Assembly (NCBI GenBank): GCA_014058105.1
Contig: JACGCM010001601.1
Coordinates: forward strand, 124,001-188,000
DNA length: 64,000 nt
Direction: 5' to 3'
Source: Kingdonia uniflora
Lineage: Eukaryota > Streptophyta > Magnoliopsida > Ranunculales > Circaeasteraceae
Both the position numbers and the translations under genes were made by a program. Below the pieces are notes generated by a model, which was not told where the DNA came from, made no database searches, and saw nothing but the letters and a program-made list of their open reading frames with translations. Below, piece by piece: positions 57,563 through 62,323 of the stretch (positions within the stretch are counted from its first letter, which is position 1; the number at the start of each line of letters is the position of its first letter).

Positions 57563-58398
57563 AATTTCATCCTCCAAGTGTGTTTCCTTATTAATAATAT
57601 AACTTCAAATCAATAAAAAAATCTTAATTTTAAACTGAACTTGATAAAAAATATTATCCATGATTTGTGTAAATAGTAAAACAATGTCACAAGACTGTGA
57701 TAACAGTATCTATCCGTAAATAATACACTGTTGCAACTTGCAACTATGTTTTTTTTTTTGGTGTTGTTTCAATAACCTATAGGCGAAGATAAGACTTGAG
57801 GCACACACTTAGTGCCAAACTGCCACTGATTAGTAAAACAATGTCACAACACTGATTAGAGTATCTACCGTAAATAATACACTGTTGCAACTATGTTTTT
57901 TTTTCTTTTGGTGTTGTTTCAATAGCCTGTAAGCGAAGATAAGACTTGAGGCACACACTTAGTGCCAAACTGCCAACTGACTATCAATTTATGTGTTGCT
58001 TATCTAGAAAGAAAGAGTAGTGTTTTGCAAACATCATTTTCCATCATGAAATAGTTTCCATCACTTTGAGTTACTCCATAAACTAAAATTTGGTAAAAAT
58101 AAAACCTTTTCAGTTCTGGTGATATTCTTTTGATTTAACAAGGTTGGGTAAGGGTGATATCCAATCACATATACATCCAATAAAGTCCATACGGAGAACT
58201 GTATTTTAACTGAACACTATGATGAGTTAAGAAATCTGAAAAAGTCATGTCAAACTAAGTAAAAAAAATATATTTTGTCTAAAATTTGTGCTGTCTGTGT
58301 CTTCTGTTAGATTTACGAAGTAGACGCCTTCATTTTTGACTAAGTTACAATGTTCTTGCAGCTTTCCGAGCCATCAGGAGTTATTGAAGCAGAAAATG
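8997..58398 (+). CDS. SOQ1: SOQ1, SUPPRESSOR OF QUENCHING 1 (23 internal exons)
   Basis: The protein is a thylakoid-membrane protein that restrains the slow photoprotective quenching qH. In Arabidopsis its lumenal Trx-like and NHL parts act against the plastid lipocalin LCNP. Here exons 8997-9053, 9138-9232, 12225-12324, 13207-13265, 13498-13628, 13836-13956, 25854-25941, 29156-29234, 29764-29824, 29944-30019, 33820-33930, 35553-35648, 35974-36096, 36182-36379, 36814-36918, 37080-37144, 41086-41179, 41423-41580, 42108-42157, 42240-42361, 42505-42612, 51571-51663 and 58362-58398 join in one frame (2,227 nt) with no stop. The encoded order is HAD hydrolase (C-terminal half), linker, one TM helix, Trx-like domain, then NHL beta-propeller. 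About 742 of roughly 1,050 family residues are present; both ends are missing. All introns are GT-AG except one GC-AG. Recognition rests on remembered family sequence and on domain order. Confidence 0.97.
9138..9232 (+). CDS. SOQ1: SOQ1 exon, HAD motif II
   Basis: It encodes [19 protein letters not shown] and on to LPLP. The VAVASSAD strand is HAD motif II, whose Ser/Thr binds the phosphate. The acceptor is tatcag and the donor gtaagc; the exon ends two bases into an isoleucine codon. Confidence 0.95.
10206..11690 (-). mobile_element. LINE (L1-type) fragment in SOQ1 intron
   Basis: On the minus strand, broken frames give the end of an RT domain ([22 protein letters not shown]), then [20 protein letters not shown] (a usual LINE block after RT), then a zf-RVT-like WWKK...[12 protein letters not shown]-run at about 10211-10217 is the likely poly(A) end. 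The 5' part, with endonuclease and the RT core, is missing, so it is a 5'-truncated copy. The flanks at 9233-10205 and 11691-12224 show nothing else I can name. Confidence 0.75.
12225..12324 (+). CDS. SOQ1: SOQ1 exon, HAD core with motif III lysine
   Basis: It encodes [20 protein letters not shown] and then [13 protein letters not shown]. The K in NLKPSPDIF is the usual HAD motif III lysine. The acceptor is atttcag and the donor gtatac. Confidence 0.96.
13207..13265 (+). CDS. SOQ1: SOQ1 exon, HAD motif IV
   Basis: It encodes [19 protein letters not shown] plus part of an Arg codon. The VIEDALAG block is HAD motif IV, where the acidic residues help bind Mg2+. Acceptor ttttcag, donor gtgata. 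Confidence 0.96.
13498..13628 (+). CDS. SOQ1: SOQ1 exon, end of HAD domain
   Basis: It encodes [20 protein letters not shown] and on to [19 protein letters not shown]. It ends one base into an Asn codon at a strong donor (gtatgt). Reading straight through would hit a stop after SHSM, so splicing at this donor is needed. Confidence 0.95.
13836..13956 (+). CDS. SOQ1: SOQ1 exon, stromal linker
   Basis: It encodes a low-complexity linker ([20 protein letters not shown], ending NTNVLPIGG) between the HAD domain and the membrane helix. The linker is poorly conserved in the family, so the exon is supported mainly by frame, splice sites (tgcag, gtaaga) and position. Confidence 0.85.
13957..14940. 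other. Intron segment without supported gene
   Basis: A poly-T tract at about 14092-14104 is followed by repeat-looking sequence to 14940. It might be the 3' end of a minus-strand LINE whose RT lies at 17048-18250, but no decisive motif was seen. Confidence 0.35.
14941..14945. other. Target-site duplication, left copy (TTCCT)
   Basis: It is identical to 16578-16582 and abuts the outer ends of the inverted TRIM block. Confidence 0.65.
14973..15206. repeat. 117-bp tandem duplication (LTR part plus leader)
   Basis: Two copies (14973-15089 and 15090-15206) each carry ATTAGTCC.ACATCGGGTTG, TATCAGAG-like primer-site remnant, and the CTTCCGCC...GGCGGCTATTGTCG leader. The second copy's primer site is degraded (TATTTAAG). 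Confidence 0.85.
15291..15440 (-). repeat. TRIM LTR, minus orientation, 3' copy
   Basis: On the minus strand it begins TGTTGGAGTATATGGTGACA and ends AATTCTACA, and is preceded by a purine-rich tract (ATGAGGAGGAT). It pairs with 16424-16577. Confidence 0.8.
15715..16150. repeat. Degenerate CACTCGAGGAA repeat field
   Basis: The TRIM interior contains many copies of cactcgagga/cactcaagga separated by runs of A and G, at irregular 15-30 bp intervals. The same motif recurs in the related element at 20540-21200. Confidence 0.75.
16424..16577 (-). repeat. TRIM LTR, minus orientation, 5' copy
   Basis: It matches 15291-15440 along its length. The degraded primer site TGGCATCAAAGCGG (minus strand) lies at 16410-16423. 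The outer end has TA instead of the expected TG, and the inner end CG instead of CA. Confidence 0.8.
16578..16582. other. Target-site duplication, right copy (TTCCT)
   Basis: It directly follows the right LTR of the TRIM block and matches 14941-14945. Confidence 0.65.
17048..18250 (-). pseudogene. LINE reverse transcriptase remnant
   Basis: Overlapping minus-strand frames give [32 protein letters not shown] then [25 protein letters not shown], and a [17 protein letters not shown] block. This is the RT order of plant L1 elements. The GDPLSP motif is damaged and frames shift several times. Sequence at 16583-17047 may be its 3' part, but no motif is clear. Confidence 0.8.
18251..19818. repeat. 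Intron segment with two diverged repeat copies
   Basis: A block beginning CATACCTTAATT at 18514 recurs at 19041 with divergence (both followed by a diverged aagagatg/cagagatg, then gcaatgtgag or gtaatgcgag). No gene seen. The segment is otherwise AT-rich. Confidence 0.45.
19824..20133 (-). repeat. 3' LTR of gag-only element copy 1 (interrupted)
   Basis: It matches 25270 onward through the GTGCGCCTAGGTC segment and is then cut by the TRIM-like element. The few remaining LTR bases (ttatca) reappear at 22786. Confidence 0.8.
20134..22785 (-). mobile_element. TRIM/LARD-like non-coding LTR element nested in copy 1 LTR
   Basis: The right LTR is 22624-22785 (162 bp) and is preceded on its inner side by the primer site CTCTGATACCA at 22613-22623. 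The left LTR ends at 20259 and has lost roughly its first 45 bases. The interior, 2.35 kb, is non-coding and rich in cactcgagga and cgaggtggaaggt motifs, as in the 14946-16577 element, so the two are family members. A purine tract lies next to the left LTR. Confidence 0.8.
22542..22567 (-). other. Primer-site-proximal leader hairpin
   Basis: In the element's sense (minus strand) an 11-bp stem CCGGCGGCGGC/GCCGTCGCCGG closes a four-base loop, with one G-U pair. It lies about 45 bp downstream of the primer site. Similar hairpins sit at 16348-16367 (minus) and 44286-44304 (plus) in two other LTR elements. Confidence 0.7.
22830..25216 (-). pseudogene. gag of the gag-only element, copy 1
   Basis: From the ATG at 25216 a 291-residue frame starts [20 protein letters not shown] and includes [11 protein letters not shown] and a VDKFADS segment. 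It ends in a low-complexity His/Cys/Thr-rich part. After frame breaks come a Retrotrans_gag domain ([20 protein letters not shown], then [20 protein letters not shown]) and a knuckle at about 22957-22998. The knuckle reads [14 protein letters not shown], so the second cysteine is tyrosine. Not functional as it stands. Confidence 0.85.
25270..25610 (-). repeat. 5' LTR of gag-only element copy 1
   Basis: On the plus strand it starts TGTTAGTCAC and ends GACCTATCA, with a GACCCAC-type short repeat near its right end. It matches 19824-20133 closely. Confidence 0.85.
25854..25941 (+). CDS. SOQ1: SOQ1 exon, transmembrane helix
   Basis: It encodes [20 protein letters not shown] followed by [10 protein letters not shown]. 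The arginine-rich lead and hydrophobic [10 protein letters not shown] run form the single membrane helix that joins the stromal HAD domain to the lumenal domains. It follows an 11.9 kb intron. Acceptor ttacag, donor gtataa. Confidence 0.95.
25942..28895. mobile_element. Unclassified retro-like block in SOQ1 intron
   Basis: A minus-strand stretch (26012-26308 and on to about 26590) reads like the start of a plant retroelement gag ([20 protein letters not shown], with a serine and acidic lead in another frame). To its right lie non-coding sequence and a GC-rich part at about 27955-28890 that could be an LTR (TGTGACGACC at its left). No primer site, second LTR or secure target duplication was found, so the class and ends are open. 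Confidence 0.45.
26923..27112. repeat. 95-bp tandem duplication
   Basis: The sequence from CAATACAGGGTCAATTATAT recurs at 27018 with few changes (tttttacaaacaa against tttccacaagcaa). Confidence 0.9.
29156..29234 (+). CDS. SOQ1: SOQ1 exon, lumenal linker start
   Basis: It encodes [20 protein letters not shown] then SFGENE, which is family-typical sequence just after the membrane helix. Acceptor cacag, donor gtagct. Confidence 0.94.
29309..29621. mobile_element. MITE-like element with AGCATTTCC/GGAGATGCT ends
   Basis: The left end AGCATTTCCATCAGT is the inverted match of the right end ACTGTTGGAGATGCT with a few mismatches. It is about 313 bp, non-coding, and lies inside the 529 bp intron at 29235-29763. 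No clear target duplication was seen. Confidence 0.5.
29764..29824 (+). CDS. SOQ1: SOQ1 exon, lumenal helix
   Basis: It encodes [20 protein letters not shown] plus part of an Arg codon, a helical segment before the Trx-like domain. Acceptor gtag, donor gtatat. Confidence 0.94.
29944..30019 (+). CDS. SOQ1: SOQ1 exon, pre-thioredoxin segment
   Basis: It encodes [20 protein letters not shown] then LQFSR, the conserved FPSKLxWLN lead into the Trx fold. Acceptor gcaag, donor gtaagt. Confidence 0.94.
30500..32076 (+). mobile_element. LINE remnant with endonuclease part and poly(A)
   Basis: The plus strand gives, in shifting frames, [21 protein letters not shown], and [12 protein letters not shown] (the GDFN-type endonuclease block). 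The segment after it is duplicated. RT was not found. An A10 run at about 32066-32075 may be the tail, which suggests an internally deleted copy. No ORF1 was recognised. Start is uncertain. Confidence 0.6.
31389..31904. repeat. Diverged tandem duplication inside the LINE remnant
   Basis: The segments at about 31389-31632 and 31660-31904 are homologous: both contain GTGGAACTCCTTCTCAT, TTAGTTACATT or CTAGTTACATT, GTGGTGTAAG and a GACTAAATT block. They correspond to the linker between endonuclease and RT. Confidence 0.75.
32401..32570. mobile_element. MITE with about 60-bp inverted repeats
   Basis: The left arm (TCCCCATTTGTTTCGTACG, later CCCAATTTTAAAATAAATCC) is the inverted partner of the right arm (GGATTATTCTTAAAAAAAAT, later CGAAACAAACGGGC). 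TAT flanks both ends. 170 bp, non-coding. Confidence 0.65.
33111..33487. mobile_element. MITE with long inverted arms
   Basis: The left arm ATAACCCCCAG, then GGCATATTTGCGATGTA and ACTTGCCAAATATTAA, is matched inverted by the right arm TTAATGTTTGGCAAACTG, TACACCACAAATATGCC, GGGGGGTTAT. It is about 375 bp and non-coding; the exact target duplication is unclear. Confidence 0.6.
33541..33695. mobile_element. TA-flanked MITE, copy 1
   Basis: The ends GGTAACAACGACAC and GTGTCGTTGTTACC are perfect inverted repeats and TA lies on each side. The interior holds further short inverted motifs (CCGACACCCCGACAC, CCGTATCCGTGTCG). 155 bp. A second copy is at 37362-37541. Confidence 0.75.
33820..33930 (+). 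CDS. SOQ1: SOQ1 exon, thioredoxin-like active site
   Basis: It encodes [20 protein letters not shown] and on to [12 protein letters not shown]. The WTYCCINC block carries the CINC redox pair of the Trx-like fold. Acceptor gacag, donor gtaaat. Confidence 0.97.
33931..35552. other. SOQ1 intron, nothing recognised
   Basis: AT-rich intron of 1.6 kb without a gene or a clear transposon end. Confidence 0.6.
35553..35648 (+). CDS. SOQ1: SOQ1 exon, thioredoxin-like domain
   Basis: It encodes [20 protein letters not shown] and [12 protein letters not shown], the second strand and helix of the Trx-like/TlpA-type fold. 32 codons, phase 0. Confidence 0.97.
35974..36096 (+). CDS. SOQ1: SOQ1 exon, thioredoxin-like domain with cis-Pro
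   Basis: It encodes [20 protein letters not shown] and [21 protein letters not shown]. The WPT motif is the cis-proline loop opposite the CINC pair. 41 codons, phase 0. Confidence 0.97.
36182..36379 (+). CDS. SOQ1: SOQ1 exon, Trx C-terminal helix and first NHL blade
   Basis: This is the largest exon here (66 codons). It closes the Trx domain ([16 protein letters not shown]), passes through a linker with KDNDPRL, and opens the beta-propeller with [20 protein letters not shown] and SDSNHNRI. Confidence 0.97.
36814..36918 (+). CDS. SOQ1: SOQ1 exon, NHL blade
   Basis: It encodes [20 protein letters not shown] then [15 protein letters not shown], the outer strands of one propeller blade and the start of the next. 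35 codons, phase 0. Confidence 0.97.
37080..37144 (+). CDS. SOQ1: SOQ1 exon, NHL blade
   Basis: It encodes [20 protein letters not shown] and L, plus part of an Arg codon; this is the classic NHL repeat core. Acceptor cacag, donor gtatgt. Confidence 0.96.
37362..37541. mobile_element. TA-flanked MITE, copy 2
   Basis: The ends GGTAATAACGACAC and GTGTCGTTGGTACC are inverted with few mismatches, flanked by TA. It shares the interior CCGACACCCCGACAC and CCGTATCCGTGTCG motifs with 33541-33695 but is longer (180 bp) because of an extra GGACACTCGGACACACG stretch. Confidence 0.75.
38000..40945 (-). mobile_element. LINE remnant with RNase H, interrupted by a TRIM
   Basis: On the minus strand, pieces read [20 protein letters not shown] (a usual LINE block before zf-RVT) at about 40100-40000, and an RNase H start [18 protein letters not shown] at about 38620-38550. 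The ends are not defined. A 0.6 kb TRIM lies between the two parts. Confidence 0.6.
38864..39476 (-). mobile_element. TRIM element, 0.6 kb
   Basis: Two direct repeats, 38864-39040 and 39287-39476, share CACCTAGT, GACTAGGTGTG or AGCTAGGTGTG, TTTTGTTCTTAAAAGGCCT, CAATTTAGTAG and ATCTATACCCGATG. The primer site reads TGTTATCAGAGCC on the minus strand at about 39273-39285, next to the right LTR. A purine tract (minus CCAAGGTGGAGAT) lies next to the left LTR. The 246-bp interior is non-coding. No five-base duplication was seen. Confidence 0.82.
41086..41179 (+). CDS. SOQ1: SOQ1 exon, NHL blade, followed by GC donor
   Basis: It encodes [20 protein letters not shown] then [12 protein letters not shown]. 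The donor is GC (cag|gcaagt). The nearby GT at 41184 would add four bases and break the frame into the next exon, so the GC site is required. Confidence 0.94.
41180..41422 (+). other. GC-AG intron of SOQ1
   Basis: The donor is gcaagt after cag and the acceptor is attag. All 21 other complete introns here use GT-AG. Frame across the junction requires this donor. Confidence 0.9.
41423..41580 (+). CDS. SOQ1: SOQ1 exon, NHL blade
   Basis: It encodes [40 protein letters not shown] and on to RNLNGS. Strong family match. Acceptor attag, donor gtaatc. Confidence 0.97.
42108..42157 (+). CDS. SOQ1: SOQ1 micro-exon, NHL blade
   Basis: It encodes [17 protein letters not shown] across both borders. Only 50 bp, with acceptor atcag and donor gtaata. 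It is needed to keep frame between its neighbours. Confidence 0.94.
42240..42361 (+). CDS. SOQ1: SOQ1 exon, NHL blade
   Basis: It encodes [20 protein letters not shown] and [21 protein letters not shown]. The acceptor is aatag, 82 bp after the previous donor. The donor is gtactc. Confidence 0.96.
42505..42612 (+). CDS. SOQ1: SOQ1 exon, NHL blade
   Basis: It encodes [20 protein letters not shown] and [16 protein letters not shown], a canonical NHL repeat. 36 codons, phase 0, before the 9 kb intron. Confidence 0.97.
42613..43847. other. Intron sequence left of the LTR element
   Basis: The part at 42880-43320 has LTR-like features (a TATAAAA box at about 43097, and CCGTGTACCACCCGTCATGG), but no second copy or primer site was seen. 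Nothing else is recognised. Confidence 0.35.
44039..44168 (-). mobile_element. 104-bp LINE tail with perfect 13-bp target duplication
   Basis: AATCCCTTTTTAG occurs at 44039-44051 and 44156-44168. Between them is a T-run followed by GGGGTAGAATTCAGGGTTTTA, which resembles the 3' end of the full-length LINE at 44800. The right LTR lacks this insert, showing the empty site. Confidence 0.88.
44286..44304 (+). other. Primer-site-proximal leader hairpin
   Basis: GGCGGCAA CTG TTGCCGTC folds with an 8-bp stem (one G-U pair) 40 bp after the primer site. It is homologous to the leaders at 22542-22567 and 16348-16367. Confidence 0.65.
44884..49030 (-). pseudogene. LINE ORF2 (endonuclease, RT, zf-RVT, RNase H), broken
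   Basis: The order is: AP endonuclease from 49030 ([14 protein letters not shown], later [12 protein letters not shown] and LDHSPLLL), with a frame change at a C10 run at about 48828-48837; RT from about 48057 ([26 protein letters not shown]) with a damaged centre and YTDD in place of the usual FADD; then an intact 474-residue C-terminal frame (46308-44884) with a zf-RVT block and RNase H ([37 protein letters not shown]). Its role would be nicking target DNA and copying the LINE RNA. Confidence 0.92.
49407..50375 (-). pseudogene. LINE ORF1 (DUF4283 and zinc knuckle), one early stop
   Basis: The frame from 50375 has a Pro/Ser-rich lead and then [24 protein letters not shown] at 49947-49949 sits where tryptophan is usual. 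The same frame continues [39 protein letters not shown] and the DUF4283-type [11 protein letters not shown] block. A frameshift precedes a knuckle with YCGHC. ORF1 proteins bind the LINE RNA. Confidence 0.87.
51571..51663 (+). CDS. SOQ1: SOQ1 exon, NHL blade
   Basis: It encodes [20 protein letters not shown] and [11 protein letters not shown]. Acceptor tgcag, donor gtttgt. It follows an intron holding an LTR element and a full-length LINE. Confidence 0.96.
52054..52339 (-). repeat. 3' LTR of gag-only element copy 2
   Basis: 286 bp. It matches 56219 onward through GATTCAAAGTGCGGAAGCAC, TTTATTAATTACTACCAAG and CTATGCATACTAGGAAACTA. Confidence 0.9.
52400..55030 (-). pseudogene. gag of the gag-only element, copy 2
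   Basis: From 55030 the frame reads [20 protein letters not shown] and a [16 protein letters not shown] segment, homologous to copy 1. It is interrupted by MITE insertions. Farther on come [36 protein letters not shown] and [14 protein letters not shown] of the Retrotrans_gag domain. The knuckle at about 52508-52550 reads [14 protein letters not shown], an intact CX2CX4HX4C. A short acidic tail follows and then the purine tract. Confidence 0.85.
54032..54578. mobile_element. GC-rich hAT-like MITE, copy 1
   Basis: The ends CTATCCTGTCAAGGGCGG and (inverted) TTATGCTGTCAGGGGCGC match those of the copy at 55102-56021. GC-rich arms with GCGCTAGGCGG and GGCGCCC blocks enclose an AT-rich core. No clear eight-base duplication remains. 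Confidence 0.7.
55102..56021. mobile_element. GC-rich hAT-like MITE, copy 2, with 8-bp target duplication
   Basis: The inverted ends CTATGCTGTCAGGGGCGG and CCGCCCCTGACAGCATAG match perfectly over 18 bp. GCATCACT flanks both sides (55094-55101 and 56022-56029), the eight-base duplication typical of hAT elements. 920 bp, non-coding. Confidence 0.88.
56219..56619 (-). repeat. 5' LTR of gag-only element copy 2, with internal duplication
   Basis: It is 401 bp, longer than its partner. Part of the difference is a 70-bp tandem duplication at 56464-56603 containing GACCCACGATGAGTACACAA and CATGATAGGT. Confidence 0.88.
56935..57490 (-). pseudogene. LINE RNase H remnant
   Basis: On the minus strand, a segment with [15 protein letters not shown] is followed by an RNase H-like [20 protein letters not shown] (TYGS where TDGS is usual), and [20 protein letters not shown]. 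The catalytic aspartate position is changed. The region 56640-56930 shows nothing clear. Confidence 0.7.
57530..57557. repeat. (GA)n microsatellite
   Basis: About thirteen GA units in a row in intron sequence. Confidence 0.95.
57675..57978. repeat. 157-bp tandem duplication
   Basis: AGTAAAACAATGTCACAA starts at 57675 and again at 57832. Both copies run through a T-rich tract to GGCACACACTTAGTGCCAAA with small differences. Confidence 0.9.
58362..58398 (+). CDS. SOQ1: SOQ1 exon, last one visible
   Basis: It encodes [12 protein letters not shown] plus one base of a Gly codon. It is 37 bp long, acceptor tgcag, donor gtaata. The next blade and the C-terminal domain were not found before 64000. 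Confidence 0.93.
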
Positions 58399-58957
58399 GT
58401 AATACTCTTTTTTTCATACTAATGCTATAATTTACCATGACTCAAGCATTATGATATTTCCTGAAGTATAAAGTTAGATATCTTATGATATTTAAAGAAT
58501 ATCCTTGCCATCATGATGTCTTCTAAAGTTGGATATGGTCCATGAAATTATGAGGGCCTAAGTTGCACTTTACTTGCTACATTTATATGCTAAAGGTGAT
58601 CTAACAGGTTCAACTTTAACTATCATGTAACTGAGTACCTTGAGTTTTTTTCTTCTTTTAAATAATTCTTTGTTAGAATCAGCTGAGAAAATGGGAGAGA
58701 GAGATATATTCCTAATTCAATCAGGTGTTCTTTCTTTTTCCGGTTCTTTTTCCGGCTACATTGTAGCAACTCCGCTACAATGAATATATACCTAAGTGCA
58801 TGCAACCTCTAATCATCATAGAAGTTTACGAATGCAACGAAACTTCAAGTGAGATGCGTGAATAGCAGTATGTATGAAAGAGAGATACAGAGCATAGATT
58901 AACTCTCTTTCTCTCTCTCCCCTATATATATATATTGCACCCCCGTGCCTACGGCAT
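58399..58957. other. Intron sequence after the last visible exon
   Basis: AT-rich intron. A short palindrome-like CTACATTGTAGC...GCTACAATG lies at about 58756-58781. No exon was found. Confidence 0.5.
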
Positions 58958-59280
58958 GAACCACTTTCACACCGAGCTGACTCTTCTTTACTTACTTATA
59001 CTTAGTGAGAGAGATAAAGCGAACCCAAGGGCACACGGTACACCTAGCGACATCAGCCCCAGATCCGCCTTGCAAAACGCATTTCTAGTGAGAGGGAAAT
59101 CCTACTAAATCACCGTGAATCACTTTTGCACCGAGCTGAGTCTTCTTTATACTTACTTATACTTAGTGAGAGAGATAGTGTCGACCCCAGGGCGCACGGC
59201 GCGCCCACAATCCCAGCCCCAGCCCCAGATGCTCGGAACACGCATTATAACCATATCTAGTGAGAGGGAGATCGAGGGCC
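58958..59280. repeat. 159-bp tandem duplication next to the MULE
   Basis: Two copies start GAACCACTTTCACACCGAGC (58958) and GAATCACTTTTGCACCGAGC (59117). Both continue through TTACTTATACTTAGTGAGAG and a GC-rich stretch to TCTAGTGAGAGGGA. The family is unknown. Confidence 0.85.
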
Positions 59281-59347
59281 CAAAATATCCCCCAAAATAT
59301 ACCCCTAGTGAGAGGAGATCGGAGGCCCCATATATATATATATATAT

Positions 59348-59470
59348 GGGAGCATCTCCATGTACACTCCTACTTAAACACACTTCTGCACACTCCATCA
59401 CATTCATTAAAAAAACTCGATCTAACGGATGACATAGATGATGATGGCAGTGGGTGGAATAAAAAAAAAA
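59348..59470. repeat. Left terminal inverted repeat of the MULE
   Basis: It starts GGGAGCATCTCCATGTACAC and runs into an A-tract. About nine in ten positions match the inverted right end by eye. Confidence 0.88.
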
Positions 59471-60047
59471 AATTATAGTAGCATTAATTCAATTTTCAGC
59501 AATTACATACTTCTCAAAACAAGGGTCCAAACAAAATGAAAAAGATAAAGATGAAATTATATGTGGAACCATAATGATTTTTTGCCTTCACAGCTATATC
59601 GTCCATTCTTAAGCATCTTTTAGTTCTCGAATGCTCGAACTTGCAATTTGTAGAAGCACTTTAATAAAGAATGCTAATGAAATAGATCTGGGAAGGATTG
59701 TTTAAGGGACAAATGAACTATGAAGTATGAATCTTAAGAAAGTTGCATTTACTAAATTTTAAAGGGTCTACTGGAAGGTTAAGCTTAGTTGGGAACTACA
59801 AAGATTACTTCGTGGAGATCACATAGAAATGAGGGAGGCAAATACGACCAATGAACATTCTTTTTGGTGATAATATAGCTTACCCATTTCCTGAAACATT
59901 ATCAAGAGTAGCAAGAACAATTACAAGTAAGAATAAGCCAACTGTATAATCTAAACATATTAACTACTATACTAATAATCCAAAACACCTTATAAACAAC
60001 TCAATGCAAACACATTAGCTATCAAATCATACCCATAAAAATAACAG

Positions 60048-62323
60048 TTATTGTTCATAGTCGCTTTCTTCATCCCCTTTTAAGTTCTCGACATCTTCGT
60101 TATCCACTACTAGTATAACAAAAGTGATAAAATCGGTACACAAGTGATAATTGGAATAATAAATTAAGTAGACAAAATTCATACTTGTGGAGAAGCTTCT
60201 TTCTTTCGCTTCTTTGAATTTTGGGACAGGTTCTTGAATCGTGACCATATCAAGACACGTCTTGCATTGTCTTTTCTTCTTTTGTTGTGACAACTCAATT
60301 CCGCTTTTTATCCTTTTTGTAGAGCTAACCTTAGAACCCCCCTTATCCTCTTGTGACACATTTGGATCCAAAAGAAACACTTGTGACGATTTAGGATCTA
60401 GGTTTATCTTGTACCAAGTTCTCATCTTCTACTGGGAGTATAACATCGTTTCAACATCATTTTCAAAATCGTTTTCAACATCATCGACAAACTCCTCCAT
60501 CTTCCTAAGTACATCCATGTAATGTTTATAACCCTTTTCTGATTTTGCTAATTGACAAGCCCATTGTGTAGCAACTCGACACATATGAGAAAGTCTTAAT
60601 GCTTCATCTTGAACTTCATCGGTGCTTAATCCTTTGAGTCGTTTACCCGAAACTTGTTGGCTCCTTGAGTCCACCTTTCGAGAATAAAATGGGATGTTAT
60701 TTCAATAACATGATAACGGGAAAATATTTAAGAATATGCCTGCAAGATATCCTCTAAACTCAAGCAAATGGCAACCACACACGCTTTTATAAGATTCTAG
60801 ATTCAGAGGCACAATGAACTCTTCAGAAGCACCAACAAGATATTTAACTATAAACGTATAGATCTCTCCATCTTTATCTTCTACATCTGCTCTAAAACAT
60901 AGCACTTCACTGTACTCATCTTGAACAACTGGTATATACTTTTGAAGCATTTTTTAGTAGTAAATTATTGTCATTCACAATCCTGTATTTATGTTTTATG
61001 TTCAGTGACAAAATCTTCTTTTCTCTTCGATTTGCTCATACTCAAGATTGCATGCTTGTTGCATAACGAAATCATATAAAGTTGAATTGGGTGTTATAAA
61101 TTATTAAAGAAAGATCTTATACCTGCACTACGACCCGTGGTATTCATGCCAGCATAACATGTCTCTCGGTTGTAAACGGGACCAATATTCTCGAATATCA
61201 AATAGATGCTTAAGCCATTGGTTATCTTCCAAACCATAGTCAACAACCGCCTTCTTCCATTTTCCTTAAAATTCTTCTCTTGTATGTGTATTTGATGTAT
61301 TGACTCATATCTTTCTTGAATTTCGACTTCTTGAAATAAATCCCAATTTTTTTATATGCCAAAGACAACCTATGTCGTGTGTTTGGAAATACCTTTGGCA
61401 CAGCTGTCCCCATCGTAAAGTCTTGGTCCGTGAGAAATGATACTGGATGTCGCCCACCCATTGCCCTGAGTCACGTATCAAACAACATAAGATATTATTT
61501 ATGTTTCATCTGAAGTAAGGCACATCCAAATTGAATAGATTAAGAATGATGGTTAACACCTGTAAATGGTGCAAATGGCAATTTGTATTTGTTTGTGTTG
61601 TATGTGGTGTTAAATGCAACCACATTTCCAAATATTTGATATGCTGCACGTGCCCGTGAATCTTCCCAGAAAAATTTGCAGCTCTCATGTTTTCATCGTA
61701 CTGGATTGCCCAAAAAAATGAGGATCTTCTAGTTGTCGCTTCTTAAAAAGGTTCAAAACTGATTGAGTGTCTCTTCCTCCAACTATTTGTATTTTACATT
61801 CCTCAAGTGATTATAACAGTCTTTTTTGTCGAAACTTGGGTTAACCCCGCCAAATAAATGGGAATTTTACTAATCATAAAGCTTTCCTTTTAAAAGCTTT
61901 TGTCAAAGCTTTAACTGCATTGGGGACATGCTTATTTGACTTCATATAGTGCCTATTTGCTGGAGAAACGAACTTGTGATTGTGCGAGTTTTTGAAGCTT
62001 TTCAGGACCACTTCCTTTTTGACACCATTATACAGCACGGTCATTGCACCTTTACATCCACTTTTTACAGTATTGCAACTTCTGCCTTTAATTCCTGTGA
62101 CATGTTCATCATTTTTATCAGTGCAACTCCCCTTGTGGCAACAAGCAAACCTGACTCGTGTAACAAGATCTGAACGCGGCTTAGACTTGGTAGATGTCCT
62201 AATTTTTATCCAAAACCTTCTTTCCTCCATACTCTTCATAATACTTTCTTGCTTGATCAATAGATCAAATTCCATTCTCATGTAGTGGTGCCATCTCATT
62301 GGCATTCTTAATTGGAATGACAT
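60048..62323 (-). pseudogene. FAR1/FHY3-like MULE transposase, broken
   Basis: From 62323 the minus strand has a FAR1 DNA-binding domain (SCNTVKSGCKGAMTV, then HNHKFVSPANRHY). At about 61700-61500 a MULE transposase core follows in another frame (SRARAAYQIFGNVVAFNTTY, NKYKLPFAPFTGVNHH), then FLTDQDFTMGTAVPKVFPNT, and at about 61240-61130 YGLEDNQWLKHLF and CYAGMNTTGRSAG. A SWIM-like CGCHLLEFRG at about 60750 and an acidic C-terminal part complete it. Frames shift and stops occur, so it is not functional. Related host regulators FAR1/FHY3 derive from such transposases. Confidence 0.88.
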
